A DNA stretch of 62,669 nucleotides from positions 1 through 62,669 of the forward strand of contig CALEZT010000112.1 of the NCBI GenBank assembly GCA_937927975.1. The letters are read 5' to 3'. The notes under the pieces were generated by a model. The model had not been told where the DNA came from. It ran no database searches and was given only the letters and a program-made list of their open reading frames with translations. This document shows positions 1-10,471 of this stretch, one piece after another (the first letter of the stretch is position 1; the number at the start of each line of letters is the position of its first letter). A program made the position numbers and the translations under genes. The DNA comes from an uncultured Phycisphaerales bacterium (lineage in GTDB: Bacteria; Planctomycetota; Phycisphaerae; Sedimentisphaerales; Anaerobacaceae).

Positions 1-189
1 TCGAAGATACTGATCCGCACGGACTATTTCATGCAGCCCTGCCGAAAGGACACCGTTTATCTCAGGGGCTCTGCCCCTGAAACCCCGGCATTTTGCGCCT
101 TCCGCCAGCAGCATGATAAGCGTGCTCCGCACGCCTGACCCGTGATCCGTGGCTGGTGACCCGGATCACGAGTCACGGGGCACGAGCCG

Positions 190-515
190 CCATCCCGCCC
201 GACCTTTGTGGCTCTGTGGCTTTGTGTGAGATCCCGCCTGCGCGGGTCCCGCCGCAACTGCTTCCCGCTTCACGAATTTGCCCCTTGCCATTTCTGCCCT
301 GTTCCCCTACACTATCCCCAGCGCGACACCGACGACGAACGCCAAGCGAGTTGGAGCCCCAGACGAGCTGTTCGTATCTGGAGAGGTCACAATGAATGCG
401 ACAGACGCAGAAGTTGGAGAGCCGAGAGAAAAGCCGGATGAAGGAAGCCGGGCCTTGAGGGCCACAATTTCACCGCGCCCTCCGTTAAAGCGTAAACGAA
501 GCATTGACCCTGAGG
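190..515 (+). repeat. Long dispersed repeat A, copy 1
   Basis: This stretch of about 325 bp recurs in inverted orientation at about 18825-19155. The two copies align almost throughout. Both start near CCCGACCTTTGTGGCTCTG, share a central CCCTACACTATCC and GCGACACCGACGAC, carry GGAGAGGTCACAATGA ahead of a short ORF, and end near CGTAAACGAAG and GACCCTGAGGTTC. One end contains the GTGGCTCTGTGGCTTTGTG motif that also occurs near 8190 and 19180. A short piece of the other end, GTTTACGCTTTAGCGG, also occurs at about 1189. There is no transposase and I see no clear terminal inverted repeats. Confidence 0.8.
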
Positions 516-562
516 TTCAAAAGGGATGGAATGACTACACATCGGGAAAGAGGTTAGACTGA
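392..562 (+). CDS. Possible small protein inside repeat A
   Basis: A 56-residue ORF begins MNATDAEVGEPREKPDEG and is preceded by GGAGAGGT at a suitable distance. The inverted copy of the repeat has the matching start, MSATDTEVGKPRGSPDEG, but its frame ends after about 28 residues. The product is hydrophilic and I recognise no family. Conservation of the start region, including the ribosome binding site, could simply reflect conservation of the repeat DNA, so coding status is uncertain. Confidence 0.25.
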   Translation: MNATDAEVGEPREKPDEGSRALRATISPRPPLKRKRSIDPEVQKGWNDYTSGKRLD

Positions 563-598
563 ATATGATGTGAGCGGTTGCACTCGGAGTGACAATCC

Positions 599-1144
599 AT
601 GTCAAGTAGCACAGCACAGCCATGTAATGTGAGGCTTAAGGCGATTTCCAATGTCGCGAGTCTGGCTGTATTAGGCTTGGTCGTTACCAGCCTATTGCTC
701 GCATTATTCGTCATTCGCCCGATTGTTGTAGCACCCCGACAACGGTTGGTGCGACTGCTTTGTGAAACTGACTACCGCGCACTCTTGGAGGGTTGCAGAG
801 AACTGTCATCTCGTGTCCGGCGCGGGGATCTCAAGGCGGGCAGGTACCCTGTGCGATTTGACCCCAGACAAGAGAACGCGAGCATCCCTCAGGCAATTCT
901 GAATGTTCAGCCAAACCATGTGACTATAGAAGACGATGGGCGAGTCATTGTGGAGATGCTGGGTGCTCCGAGCTACGGAGTGGTTGCCTACCCCGAAGAT
1001 TATCGCCTCGGTCATCAGGGTAAGGTTGAGCTTATCCCCGGATTGTGGTACTATGACGAGAACTATGGTATGTATGCTGATCGGAAGAAGGATATTGATG
1101 CGTTGATTGAACAGGGGAAGCGGCGAAATAACCTGGCGCATTGA
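599..1144 (+). CDS. Hypothetical membrane-anchored protein
   Basis: This encodes 181 residues. The ATG follows CGGAGTGAC, a reasonable ribosome binding site. One hydrophobic segment at about residues 19-45 (LAVLGLVVTSLLLALFVI) suggests a single membrane anchor. The rest is soluble and includes a region rich in Tyr and Gly near residues 125-155 (SYGVVAYPEDY, GLWYYDENYG). I recognise no domain. Base composition is visibly lower in GC than the metabolic genes nearby, and the gene sits alone between repeat-filled gaps, so it may be an accessory or transferred gene. Confidence 0.6.
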   Translation: MSSSTAQPCNVRLKAISNVASLAVLGLVVTSLLLALFVIRPIVVAPRQRLVRLLCETDYRALLEGCRELSSRVRRGDLKAGRYPVRFDPRQENASIPQAILNVQPNHVTIEDDGRVIVEMLGAPSYGVVAYPEDYRLGHQGKVELIPGLWYYDENYGMYADRKKDIDALIEQGKRRNNLAH

Positions 1145-1251
1145 CACGGGCCAAGGGGCGAAGGGGGGCTTCCGGGGTCGGGCACTCGTTTACGCTTTAG
1201 CGGATTGTGGTCCTCGGAAGAACGTGACGGTGTCGGGTACTTGATCGGACG

Positions 1252-1376
1252 AAAGAGTGCGTTCGTCGCGTTATGGGGTACCGCCGGAACTGGCGGAGGT
1301 TCGGGCCGAGTCGCTCCTCTCTCCGCCGGCACCCGGCAAAGCGATAAACGCTCCTGGTTTCGGCCGAAGGCCGGGC
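1252..1376 (+). repeat. Dispersed repeat B, copy 1
   Basis: About 125 bp that recurs in the same orientation at 7912-8036. Shared blocks include GGAACTGGCGGAGG or a close variant, GAGTCGCTCCTCT, CCGCCGGCACCC, GCGATAAA and CTCCTGGTTTCGGCCGAAGG. Identity by eye is roughly 80 percent with small indels. It encodes no recognisable protein. A weaker partial match (GCGTTTATCGCTTTTGGGGT) lies near 26497. Confidence 0.75.
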
Positions 1377-1880
1377 TGCGTTCATCAGCGTTCATCTGCG
1401 GTTTCAACCCGTCAAGACCGGTCCGCCGTCGATTTCTCTTTGCCGCCGGAAGAAGGAGAGTGCGTGGAACCGCTGATAAACGCTGATGAACGCTGTTGGA
1501 GAAGAGACAAGAGGTGGTGTGGTTCTCTTGGCGTTCCTATGAGAAGGCATGTCGAGGGAAGACGCGACGGTGTCAGGTATGTCTTCCGGCAGGAATCCGC
1601 GTCCCCTCTCTCTCGGTCCTGCGTTCTTGCTTGGCGATCCTTGCGTCTTTGCCAGAGAAGGAGTCTTGGTTGGGGTCGGAGGCCACCCTGCGATGTTCGC
1701 ATATTTCCCGGAAGAATGTTGATATGTATGAAACAAATCGACATCAAGAAGCGTCTATCTGTTGGTAGAGCGAGTTTCAAGTTTGAAGTGTCAAGTGGGA
1801 AGCACGAGAAGCCGGCGGCATCCGTTCTGCTGTTCGCTTCGTACGTGAGGGCTGATGTTCGGCTGACGATCACTTTTTGC

Positions 1881-2296
1881 GGAACGAACCCAATTGGGGC
1901 AGTTTGAAGTGTGAAGTTTGAAGTGTCAGGTTCGCAGGGAGATGGACGTGTGAAACGAACCCAATTCAGGCCACAGCCAAACGAAGGGCAAGTGCCTTGT
2001 GCAGAGGGAGTTACGGTGTATTCGGCCCGCAGGAGGCGAGGACAAGAACGAAGCCAATTCGCGGCTGGCCGTCTCTTCCAGTCCTGGCGCGGATTGGGTT
2101 CGTTTTGCGAGATTCTGTATTCAGCGTGTGTGGGGCGATGGTCCCGCCGGGGCAGAGGGTCCGAAGACCGCGTGAACGGCGCTTCTGGCTGTCTCACGAT
2201 TGTGCGAAACGAAGCCAATTAGGGGATCGGGACGGACTGCCCGTGACGCCGAGGTTCCCGGATTCCGTCGCTCGATTGGGTTCGTTTGGTGCGAGC
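1881..2296. repeat. Cluster of CGAACCCAATT repeats in both orientations
   Basis: At least six copies of a motif close to CGAAACGAACCCAATT occur here: near 1881, 1951, 2045, 2090 (reverse), 2202 and 2273 (reverse). A related copy with AATTGAATTCGTTTGGCAC lies near 10445. Between copies there is also CCCGCCGGGGCAGAGGGTCC followed by AAGACCGCGTGAAC (2135-2176), which is repeated in variant form at 10499-10535. Confidence 0.7.
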
Positions 2297-2299
2297 GGG

Positions 2300-3646
<1,347 letters not shown>

Positions 3647-3718
3647 ACCGTAAGCTCCGTCAAAACTCATTTGCCGGGGACGATTATACGGGATTTGGCC
3701 TCCACCGGCAACCTCATC

Positions 3719-4078
3719 TCAGGCAGTTTGAATCCACCGTGTGCCGGTGGGCTTGACGATGGCCAGGGTGTTGCGGAAGCTACGTTCCACATGGCGATCG
3801 AGGAAGGGAAGGAGCGTTTTCTGGATGTTTCGCGAATCGGTTGGGTTGACTTTGAGCCGGATGACGCCGGCATGCACCGTCAACTTCGCCGCCGTCCAGT
3901 CGCCAAAGTGCCCGTCCAGAGTCACGAGCACCCGGTCTTGTCTCGTGCAGTATTCGAGGATCTCCAGATCGTCCGTCCGCGCCATGCCCATCTGTGCGGC
4001 GCACTCAACGTTATGGCCTGCCTCCTGCAGGACATCTGCCACGCAGCGATCGATCATCTGGTCCAGGAAGAGGCGCAT
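3719..4078 (-). CDS. DUF5615 PIN-like putative toxin
   Basis: 119 residues beginning MRLFLDQMIDRCVADVLQEAGH. This matches the start of the DUF5615 PIN-like family, in which acidic residues near the N terminus (LFLDQ) and in the middle (LVTLDGHFGD) resemble the metal site of PIN ribonucleases. It lies 10 bp after the DUF433 gene on the same strand, the usual order for this antitoxin-toxin-like pair. RNase activity and toxicity are inferred from the family and not visible directly. The C-terminal part (VKPTGTRWIQTA) is poorly constrained. Confidence 0.75.
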   Translation of the reverse strand: MRLFLDQMIDRCVADVLQEAGHNVECAAQMGMARTDDLEILEYCTRQDRVLVTLDGHFGDWTAAKLTVHAGVIRLKVNPTDSRNIQKTLLPFLDRHVERSFRNTLAIVKPTGTRWIQTA

Positions 4079-4088
4079 GCGGCATCTC

Positions 4089-4313
4089 TCACGCGGCTTC
4101 GGTTTCGAGGTCCGTGCGATCGATCACGGCGCGACAGTACCGCAGGGCGGCTCGGACCTGTTCTGCGGAGAGCTCCGGATACCGCCTCAGCACCTCCTGT
4201 ACAGACCCGGTTTCGGCAAGTTGATCCAGCACCACAGTCACCGGTATGCGAGTTCCGGCGAGAACGGGCTTTCCATTGCAGATCCGAGGATCGATGGTTA
4301 TCTGATCGTTCAT
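4089..4313 (-). CDS. DUF433 putative antitoxin
   Basis: 74 residues. The segment ITIDPRICNGKPVLAGTRIPV is the hallmark of DUF433 proteins, followed by a short helical part with GSVQEVLRRYPELS, where such proteins have a small winged or helix-turn-helix DNA-binding fold. AGGAG stands upstream of the ATG. It is the first gene of a two-gene unit with the PIN-like protein. By family precedent it would neutralise the toxin and may repress its own promoter. Confidence 0.8.
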   Translation of the reverse strand: MNDQITIDPRICNGKPVLAGTRIPVTVVLDQLAETGSVQEVLRRYPELSAEQVRAALRYCRAVIDRTDLETEAA

Positions 4314-4441
4314 CGTGCATCTCCTGCTCTCACTCCGAAGCCCTGTCTCACACCGTACGACATCGAGTGTACTAGGATCGATCCATGATAGCTGATTTCG
4401 CCGAACTTCTCAATTGTTCGCGCCTGCGTGGACAACGTCGT

Positions 4442-5482
4442 CTACGACATCGGGCTTTCGTCGAGGCGGGTCTCTTCCTGGATCTGGGTCAGTTGCAGGC
4501 CGAGGCGGTCGAGGCGCTTCTGGCCGTCGTCGTACTTGCCCCAGGCGTTGCGGAGGTGCGTGCCGAGGGTGTCCCAGGAGGCGACGAACTCCGCGAACGA
4601 GCTGTTGAGCCGGCCCAGATTCCGGCGGATCTCCGCGGCCTTCTGCTCGATCTGCAGGCCGTGAAGACCCATCGCGACCGTCATGAGATACGCGTACAGC
4701 AGGTTCGGCGAGACCGGAATCACCTTCTTCTCCAGGCAGTAGGCCAGGAGGTTCTGCGAGTCGCCGTCGCACTGGATCACCGTCTCGTAGTAGACGTTCT
4801 CCGCGGGGATGTACATCAGCGCGAAGTCCAGCGTGCCCTCGACCGGTCGGATGTAGTCGCCCGCGATCTTGTCCACGTGGGCCGTCACGTCGCGGATGAA
4901 CTGCCGACGGAGCTTGGGCCGCTCAGCCTCGTCCGAGCCGCTCGCGATCCGCTCGAAACTCGGCAGCGGGAACTTGGCGTCGATCCCGACCGCAAAGCCT
5001 GTCATCTGCACGAGGGCGTCGACGATCCGACCGTCCTTGAACGCGTGCTGGCAACTGTAGCTCCCCTGGGGCAACGCCTGGGCCAGCAGGTTCTCCAGCG
5101 ACCATTCGCCGATCTGGCCGCGGAGCTTGGGACTGGCGAGGATGTCCTGGAGCCGCTTGACGTCGGCGCCGAGCCGGAGCATCTGCTTGTTCGTGCCCTG
5201 AAGCTCGCCGATCTGGGCGTTGAGTTGCTGGAGGATCTGCTGATTCGACTGGAGGCTCTGGGTCAACGTGCTCTGCCCCGCCTGGAGCGAGCCGCTGAGC
5301 GTCTGCGAGGTCTTATCCTGTGCGGCCTTAAGCGCGTCAAGCTGCTGCTGAAGCAGAGCGATCCCCGCAACCTGTCCAGCCGCCTCCCGCCGAGTCGCCA
5401 TGCTCGAAGCGACCAGCCAGCCCACAAGCGCCAGCACAACCAGCGTCAAGAACACAACTACAGCGATCAAACCTTGCAGCAT
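4442..5482 (-). CDS. rmuC: DNA recombination protein RmuC
   Basis: 346 residues. An N-terminal membrane helix (about residues 2-26) is followed by a glutamine-rich coiled coil (about 40-115) and the RmuC core, recognisable from LRGQIGEWSLENLLAQALPQ, the IDAKFPLPSFERI block and VIPVSPNLLYAYLMTVAMGL. RmuC limits inversions at short inverted repeats in E. coli; the core resembles restriction-type nucleases. That role is notable beside so many inverted repeats, but the link is only suggestive. The gene is monocistronic as far as can be seen and slightly shorter than the E. coli protein. Confidence 0.88.
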   Translation of the reverse strand: MLQGLIAVVVFLTLVVLALVGWLVASSMATRREAAGQVAGIALLQQQLDALKAAQDKTSQTLSGSLQAGQSTLTQSLQSNQQILQQLNAQIGELQGTNKQMLRLGADVKRLQDILASPKLRGQIGEWSLENLLAQALPQGSYSCQHAFKDGRIVDALVQMTGFAVGIDAKFPLPSFERIASGSDEAERPKLRRQFIRDVTAHVDKIAGDYIRPVEGTLDFALMYIPAENVYYETVIQCDGDSQNLLAYCLEKKVIPVSPNLLYAYLMTVAMGLHGLQIEQKAAEIRRNLGRLNSSFAEFVASWDTLGTHLRNAWGKYDDGQKRLDRLGLQLTQIQEETRLDESPMS

Positions 5483-5561
5483 CAGGAGATCCCCACAGAA
5501 CCATCAACAACCGGATTCTACGCGATTCGGCGTCATTCGTCAAAGGCGGCGGATTACGGAG

Positions 5562-5610
5562 GCGAGGCCAGGATGGCCTCGCGACGCAAGGGCGGGACGC
5601 CCTCGCCACG
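5562..5610 (+). repeat. Dispersed repeat C, copy 1
   Basis: A 49-bp palindrome-rich unit containing GAGGCCAGGATGGCCTC and GGGCGGGACGCCC. A near-identical copy lies at 21985-22032. Each half can form a small hairpin. Confidence 0.8.
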
Positions 5611-5912
5611 TCGTTCCATTACAGTCCGGACGCCATCTGCGAAGACCTCCTAAGACGCGAGAAGGCCTCCGACCGGCCCACCGTCTCCCTGCCCCCCAAG
5701 CGGATCGCGAATAAGAAGGCCGTGTAAGACCGGCTAAGGCCGCCACCTCGGGCCCTGCATGGACGGACCGCCGCCTACGCATCCACACTTTCACGCGGCG
5801 TCCCTTGCCTATACCCCCAAACAGGCAAGCTGTCGGCGGTAACGGTCATCCCCGCCGCACTTGGTGTCGAGGCGCCGATTCCGAGGAATCACCGACAAAC
5901 CAGGCAAAGGAC

Positions 5913-5942
5913 TTGCCGGCACGGCTTCTGCAAGGCTATATT
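5913..5942 (+). promoter_or_regulatory. Putative sigma-70-type promoter for mntA-hepT
   Basis: TTGCCG, an 18-bp spacer and TATATT lie about 60 bp ahead of the MntA-like start. The -10 box is good and the -35 box is moderate. Confidence 0.4.
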
Positions 5943-6004
5943 GGCTTGTGCAGGACAGAAGGGCCAGAATGTATCCGCCGTTTTGCAGGACAGGGATCGA
6001 CAGC

Positions 6005-6295
6005 ATGGGAATACGCGAAATCATCGGCGATAAGCGTGACGCAATTCTGACACTGGCGGCCAAGCACGGCGCCAGGAACGTCCGCGTCTTTGGATCCGTT
6101 GCCGACGGCAGCGCCGACGAGGCCAGCGACGTGGATTTCCTCGTGGAGATGGAGCCCGGCCGCAGCCTGCTCGATCTCGGCGGCCTGCTCATGGACCTCC
6201 AGAACCTCCTCGGCCGCAAGGTCGACGTCGTCACCGACACCGGCCTGCGAAACCGCATCCGTCAGCGCGTCCAGGAACAGGCCGTGCCTCTATGA
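6005..6295 (+). CDS. mntA: MntA-like minimal nucleotidyltransferase (antitoxin)
   Basis: 96 residues from [11 protein letters not shown]; a longer upstream frame lacks protein character. The nucleotidyltransferase motif is intact: G30-S31 in VFGSVADG and D42/D44 in SDVDFLVEM. In the characterised MntA/HepT pair, MntA transfers AMP groups from ATP to a tyrosine of HepT and so neutralises it. The stop codon overlaps the start of the HepT-like gene by 4 bp, indicating translational coupling. The assignment rests on motif plus partner. Confidence 0.8.
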   Translation: MGIREIIGDKRDAILTLAAKHGARNVRVFGSVADGSADEASDVDFLVEMEPGRSLLDLGGLLMDLQNLLGRKVDVVTDTGLRNRIRQRVQEQAVPL

Positions 6296-6621
6296 GAAGC
6301 GATCGCGAACGACTTCTCGACATGCTCGAGGCCATTGAGGCCGTGAACAGGTACGCAGCCAAGGGCCGAACGGCCTTCGACAACAACGAACTCATACAGA
6401 CGTGGATTGTCCATCACCTCATGCTCTTCGGCGAGGCCGCCACGGGACTCTCTGATGCCTTTTGTGACGAACACCCCGATGTGCCATGGTCCAAGATCGT
6501 CGGCATGCGCAACATCCTTATCCACGCCTACTTCAAGATCGACAACGAGATCGTCTGGTCGGCAGTCCAGGACGACCTGCCGATCCTGGAGCACCAGATC
6601 AGGACGTGGCTTGCCGAATAG
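6292..6621 (+). CDS. hepT: HepT-like ribonuclease toxin
   Basis: 109 residues, all-helical in character. It carries the HEPN active-site motif R-X4-H-X-Y at R73-H78-Y80 (in [11 protein letters not shown]); the tyrosine is the residue modified by MntA in characterised systems. The ATG overlaps the end of mntA (ATGA). By family knowledge it is an RNase or toxin held inactive by AMPylation. Length and motif are complete, so the pair looks functional. Confidence 0.82.
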   Translation: MRSDRERLLDMLEAIEAVNRYAAKGRTAFDNNELIQTWIVHHLMLFGEAATGLSDAFCDEHPDVPWSKIVGMRNILIHAYFKIDNEIVWSAVQDDLPILEHQIRTWLAE

Positions 6622-7083
6622 CGACCCAGAGAAGAAGCAGCGGACTGATCCGGATTCCGCCGTACAGGCGGGAGTTTGACGCGTTCTGGCCACCAGCGAA
6701 ACGGGTGCTCCGCACGCCTCTCGCACGATCTGAACAGTCCACGCAATCCCAAGCGAATGTCTCGCTCGCGTTCCGCACCGGAGGCCCTAAAGCGAAAAAC
6801 TCCCCCGCCCGGCCGCCTTGGCCAAGCCTTCGCCGAAGCCCCTTGTTCTAGAAAAAGGTACCGGACACCGTCCCATTCCCTTGCCGTTCCCACCATCCGA
6901 CCCTACAATCGAGATGTGGACGAAGGGTTCGTGTAGTACGGCTGATTAGAAGGGACATGGTTCGCTCGTAGTCGACAGCCGGTGTTTGAGATCACGTGGA
7001 GAGCTTGAATCGAAAGCGTACCTGATGCCGCTGAGTTCTGAGGCTATGCAGCAACTCTCGGATGGGACGTTACAGGCAGTGCG
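6622..7083. other. Gene-free stretch
   Basis: No gene is supported here. A motif near 6846-6866 reads, on the minus strand, GACGGTGTCCGGTACC with a T-rich flank. It resembles GACGGTGTCGGGTAC near 1226 and GACGGTGTCAGGTATG near 1567, so it is a member of another short dispersed repeat family. GGTGCTCCGCACGCCT near 6703 resembles CGTGCTCCGCACGCCT near 121. Confidence 0.6.
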
Positions 7084-7752
7084 ATGGAGCCAATGGGACT
7101 ATACGTCAAGAGCGAGTTCATATCGCGATTGTCGCGTGAAGAATACATTCTGCTCCTTCAGTTGTGTCGCATCATCAATTCTCTTGAGACTTGGCTGCGA
7201 TTTCACCACGTGGTGGGCAAGGAATCCAATGAATTGTTCGCCTTCAGGAACCGAATTGAACTGCATTTCGTGTCGATCAGTCTCTACAAAGAAGCAGTAA
7301 AAAAGTTCTGCCATGGGCTTGCCGACGGTCTCTTGACCATGGGTCTTTCGCCAACTGTTACACAGGAGATTTCGGAATACAAGGCATGGCTGGATAAATG
7401 GAAAGATGATGACTACTTGCGGGTTGTTGATAGGGTGCGAAACGATCTGAGATTCCACATGAGGTCGTCAATATATGACAGGTCTGTCAGAGATGGTGAG
7501 GTAAGCGAAGATCTCCTGATCGGCTACGCCATCGGAGAACGCTACATGGATCTTCTGTATATGGAGCCATACCCTCATGAGTTCTCGCACGTTGCCGAGA
7601 TTGTGCCTGACAGTGTTGCCATTGGACAGGACAAGATAGCTTGGGTTCTGAACAGGTCAACAGAGGAGACTGACAGGTTTTTGGGAGTGCTGAGAGACGC
7701 ACTACGTGAAATCTTGAAGGGCAACACGTACAAGAGGCGCGTCGACATGTAG
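7084..7752 (+). CDS. Hypothetical protein
   Basis: 222 residues, soluble and rich in charged and aromatic residues (for example RIINSLETWLRFHHVV, DRVRNDLRFHMRSSIYD). I recognise no domain. The codon usage is plainly lower in GC than the surrounding metabolic genes. The start is uncertain: ATG at 7084 and ATG at 7093 are both possible, the latter with GGAG only 3 bp upstream. It is a stand-alone gene between gene-free stretches, so transfer is plausible. Confidence 0.6.
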   Translation: MEPMGLYVKSEFISRLSREEYILLLQLCRIINSLETWLRFHHVVGKESNELFAFRNRIELHFVSISLYKEAVKKFCHGLADGLLTMGLSPTVTQEISEYKAWLDKWKDDDYLRVVDRVRNDLRFHMRSSIYDRSVRDGEVSEDLLIGYAIGERYMDLLYMEPYPHEFSHVAEIVPDSVAIGQDKIAWVLNRSTEETDRFLGVLRDALREILKGNTYKRRVDM

Positions 7753-8663
7753 ATGGACGGCGGGCGGGGAACGGGACGGGTTCAGATACATTTTGTGGAG
7801 AAGATCTGCGTTGATCCCGTGGTAGTGACTCTCAAGAGTTGAAACGGATTTTCCATATCAGCGTCTGGTCGGACCATGGAGTGTTCGCGGACAGAGCCTT
7901 GGGATCAGGTGAAGGAGTGCGTTTGGGGCATGATGGGGTATCGGCGGGACTGGCGGAGGGTTGACCCGAGTCGCTCCTCTGTCCGCCGGCACCCCGCAAG
8001 CGATAAATGCTCCTGGTTTCGGCCGAAGGCCGGGCCTTGGCATTGATGATTGGTGAGTGACGATTGATGACTGCCGAAAGATCGGCGTGGTCGGCGGATC
8101 GATCGCGAGCTACGACAGGAGAAGAATTGGCTCTCGCACGGAGTCACGAAGCCACGAAGGCAGGAAGGCGTCTCTCTGGTTCTTCTTTGTGCCCTTGTGG
8201 CTTTGTGTGAGCGCCTCTTGGGATCCCGGCCTGGAGCCGGACTGTGCTTCGGGCAAGAGCATGGCGGAGAATTCTGCCTCTCGCGAAGACGCCAAGATCG
8301 CAAAGGCCCGCGGGCTTGACCTTCCCTACCTTCGGGCCTCTCTTCTTCCTTGGCGTTCTGTGCGTCTCGGCGGGAGAACAGGTCTTGGTCGCGGAAGCAG
8401 TCCGCGTTTTTCGGCAGAACAGGGTCTCTCTCGCCTCCGGGCTCCCGTCTCGCGCCTTTCGCCCTTCTTCGGGGCTGGGGTGCTGTCCTTGTTTTGGTCC
8501 GTCCTCCGAAATCACTGACACCAACACCCAACGTATGACCCCTTCCTCCAGAAAGAAGTAACGTAAGAAGGACAACGTCGTAACAAGATGGTAACATCTC
8601 GCGTGTACGAATACACCGTTCGAAACGATTGACTCAGAACAATCGAATGACAGGAGCATGGTT
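7753..8663. other. Gene-free stretch with several repeats
   Basis: No convincing gene. It holds repeat B copy 2 (7912-8036), a CACGAAGCCACGAAGG-type repeat with CTTGTGGCTTTGTGTGAG near 8142-8211, a CGAAGACGCCAAGATCGCAAAGG repeat near 8284-8306 and a reverse variant (CCTTGGCGTTCTGTGCGTCTCGGCG) near 8350. Numerous ORFs here follow the repeats and are not believable proteins. Confidence 0.65.
7912..8036 (+). repeat. Dispersed repeat B, copy 2
   Basis: Direct-orientation copy of the unit at 1252-1376, about 6.7 kb away. The best conserved block is GAGTCGCTCCTCT followed by CCGCCGGCACCC and CTCCTGGTTTCGGCCGAAGG. Confidence 0.75.
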
Positions 8664-9080
8664 ATGAACAACAAGCAGATGGCAACCGCAGGGTTTCTTG
8701 TGCTCAGCCTGCTTCTTGCCGGTTGCGCTCAGGTCACCACTCGCATCAGACAGGAAGACGGAACGTATCGCACCTCAAAACGCCTGGTCTTCCGCTCCGA
8801 TCTGCCGAGCCGCTCTTTCACCAGCGAAGGGGATGACAGGGTCGCAACCGAGTTTCATGACGTGACATATTCGTTTCCGAAAGGAAAGGGGAGCTTCTCG
8901 AAGGACTTCGACAAGATCGATTTCGAAGGGTCCCAGATCAAGTGCCGCATCGTCGGGCGAGAACTCACCGTTAACGATGTGCGGTTCGCAGGATTTGAGA
9001 GAGGCGACCTCGTTCGCATAACCAGCGACGGCAGAGTCTTGGTTAACGGCGTCGAGCGGCAGCCGCTGGGAACTCGCTGA
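8664..9080 (+). CDS. Small putative lipoprotein
   Basis: 138 residues from MNNKQMATAGF. AGGAG lies 7 bp upstream, which favours this ATG over one 6 bp earlier. A lipoprotein signal is clear: a hydrophobic core and the lipobox LLAG-C, so the mature protein would be lipidated at that cysteine and envelope-anchored. The mature part is polar, with TTRIRQEDGTYRTSKRLVF near the start and a C-terminal region that looks beta-rich (KCRIVGRELTVNDVRF, VRITSDGRVLVNGVE). No family is recognised. It converges on the metallophosphoesterase gene, whose stop is 1 bp away. Confidence 0.65.
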   Translation: MNNKQMATAGFLVLSLLLAGCAQVTTRIRQEDGTYRTSKRLVFRSDLPSRSFTSEGDDRVATEFHDVTYSFPKGKGSFSKDFDKIDFEGSQIKCRIVGRELTVNDVRFAGFERGDLVRITSDGRVLVNGVERQPLGTR

Positions 9081-9081
9081 G

Positions 9082-10095
9082 TCAGTATTGGACCTTCTCG
9101 CCTCCCTGGAGGCGGAGCCATGTGGTGAAGGTTTCGCCGTTTTCTTCGAGCTGGATCACGCGGCCGCCTCGGGGGAAGCCGTCCCGGCCGTAGGTGTCGA
9201 AGCCGGTGGCTCGGCCGTAGATCAGACGGATGCCGCGATACTGGGCCTCGTAATCGCTCACGTGGTCGTGTCCGACGAAGGTGCCTTTGACGTCGCCGCG
9301 TTCGAGCATGGCCGCGAACAGTCCCGAGTTGATTCGCGGACAGGCGACGCCTTCGTGCCGATGCCCGACGACGTCGGCCTGCGCGTCGGTCAGGGCGTAT
9401 TCGTATTCCAGCAGCGGGATGTGAAAGAACGCCAGAGCGGGGTAGGGCTTGCCGTCCCGCTCCCGCGCCAGGGTCCTGGAGGTCTGGCTGTACCAGGCGA
9501 TCTGGTCGGTGCGGATCCAATCGTAGGTGCCGAGTTCCTTCTTGCTCGCGTAGGCGTTGGAGTCGAGCATGTAGAGGACCCACTTCTTGCGGGTCCCGTC
9601 GGCGTCGTGGATGGGCAGATAGTAGTTGCTGACGCCGAAGATCTCCGCCGGGCCCATCTTGGAAACGGAGTACGGCTGGCGGACGAACATCTCCATCAGG
9701 CCTCGGCGGTCCTTGGGTTTCTCGACCTCCTTGGGCCATTCATCGTCGTGGTTGCCCAGGACTACGGCCCAGGGGATCTTCCGCTCGACCATCGGGCCGG
9801 CGGCCAGCGCGACGGTCTCCTGCCGCTTGGCGGCGCCGGAGAGAATGTCGCCGGTCAGGACGACCAGTTGGGGTTTCTCGAGGTCGAGGACCTCGCCGAT
9901 CAGGGCCAGCGTCTGACGGTCCTTGTGGCCGCCTTCGTGGAGGTGTAGATCGGTGAACTGAACGATCTTGAATCGGCCGGCGCGATCGAACTTCAATTGA
10001 ATCTCCTCGGCGGATGCAGTGTTCGCGGCGGACAAGACCGTGGCAAGGGACATCAAGACTCCAAGCAGGATCGATCTGAGGCGTATTCCCATCAT
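9082..10095 (-). CDS. Secreted metallophosphoesterase
   Basis: 337 residues starting MMGIRLRSILLG, with GGAAGG just upstream. The signal peptide ends near ASA (about residue 29). The calcineurin-like phosphoesterase motifs are present: DLHLHEGG, a GDI block, GNHDDEW, an HIPLLEY segment and GHDHVSDY. The dinuclear metal site therefore looks complete, and the enzyme should act on a phosphoester outside the cytoplasm. It is related in general fold, but not closely in sequence, to the three tandem Tat-exported enzymes at 57-60 kb. The substrate cannot be told from sequence. Confidence 0.82.
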   Translation of the reverse strand: MMGIRLRSILLGVLMSLATVLSAANTASAEEIQLKFDRAGRFKIVQFTDLHLHEGGHKDRQTLALIGEVLDLEKPQLVVLTGDILSGAAKRQETVALAAGPMVERKIPWAVVLGNHDDEWPKEVEKPKDRRGLMEMFVRQPYSVSKMGPAEIFGVSNYYLPIHDADGTRKKWVLYMLDSNAYASKKELGTYDWIRTDQIAWYSQTSRTLARERDGKPYPALAFFHIPLLEYEYALTDAQADVVGHRHEGVACPRINSGLFAAMLERGDVKGTFVGHDHVSDYEAQYRGIRLIYGRATGFDTYGRDGFPRGGRVIQLEENGETFTTWLRLQGGEKVQY

Positions 10096-10295
10096 TGCAT
10101 CCTTCCTTTCTCTGATTGTCACATCATCCGCCTGCCCGCGACCGGGCGAGAGCCTACCACAGTAACCGGTTGGCTGGGATGCAGTCAAGGCATCATCAAG
10201 ACCCTCCAACAGCCGTTCGCTTGGGTTCTTTCGCACTACCAAGCCGCAACATCTCATTTTTTCGCAAGAAGGACCAGAGGAAAGAAAGGAGGTTC

Positions 10296-10388
10296 AGCCG
10301 AAAGAAACGAAAGAAGACGCAGAAGAAGATCATGATGCAGACCGACTTTGCTTTTCCCCTTTTTCGCCTTCTTTCGTTTTTTTCGGCT
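10296..10388. repeat. Inverted repeat, 21-bp arms
   Basis: The arms are AGCCGAAAGAAACGAAAGAAG (10296-10316) and its near-perfect complement at 10368-10388, with one mismatch, separated by 51 bp. The arms are purine/pyrimidine skewed. It lies in the divergent gap between the phosphoesterase and HAD genes. Confidence 0.75.
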
Positions 10389-10471
10389 ATGGCGGTTTCG
10401 GTCGCGGCCGGAGGCCGGGATGGGGCGTCCGGGTGTTTCGCGACAATTGAATTCGTTTGGCACAATCCCGA

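Larger units (their letters stand above)
1145..2299. other. Gene-free stretch built of dispersed repeats
   Basis: I see no convincing gene here. ORFs exist in several frames but none has recognisable protein character, and their sequence follows repeat motifs. The stretch contains a fragment of repeat A near 1185-1205, repeat B at 1252-1376, GCTGATGAACGC-type repeats near 1381-1400 and 1470-1495, two GAAGTTTGAAG repeats near 1774-1797 and 1901-1929, and a cluster of CGAACCCAATT repeats. Confidence 0.7.

Noticed and set aside
5861..6004. N-terminal extension of the MntA-like protein
   Set aside because: The upstream 48 codons have no protein character and include the likely promoter; the ATG at 6005 begins exactly at the conserved domain.
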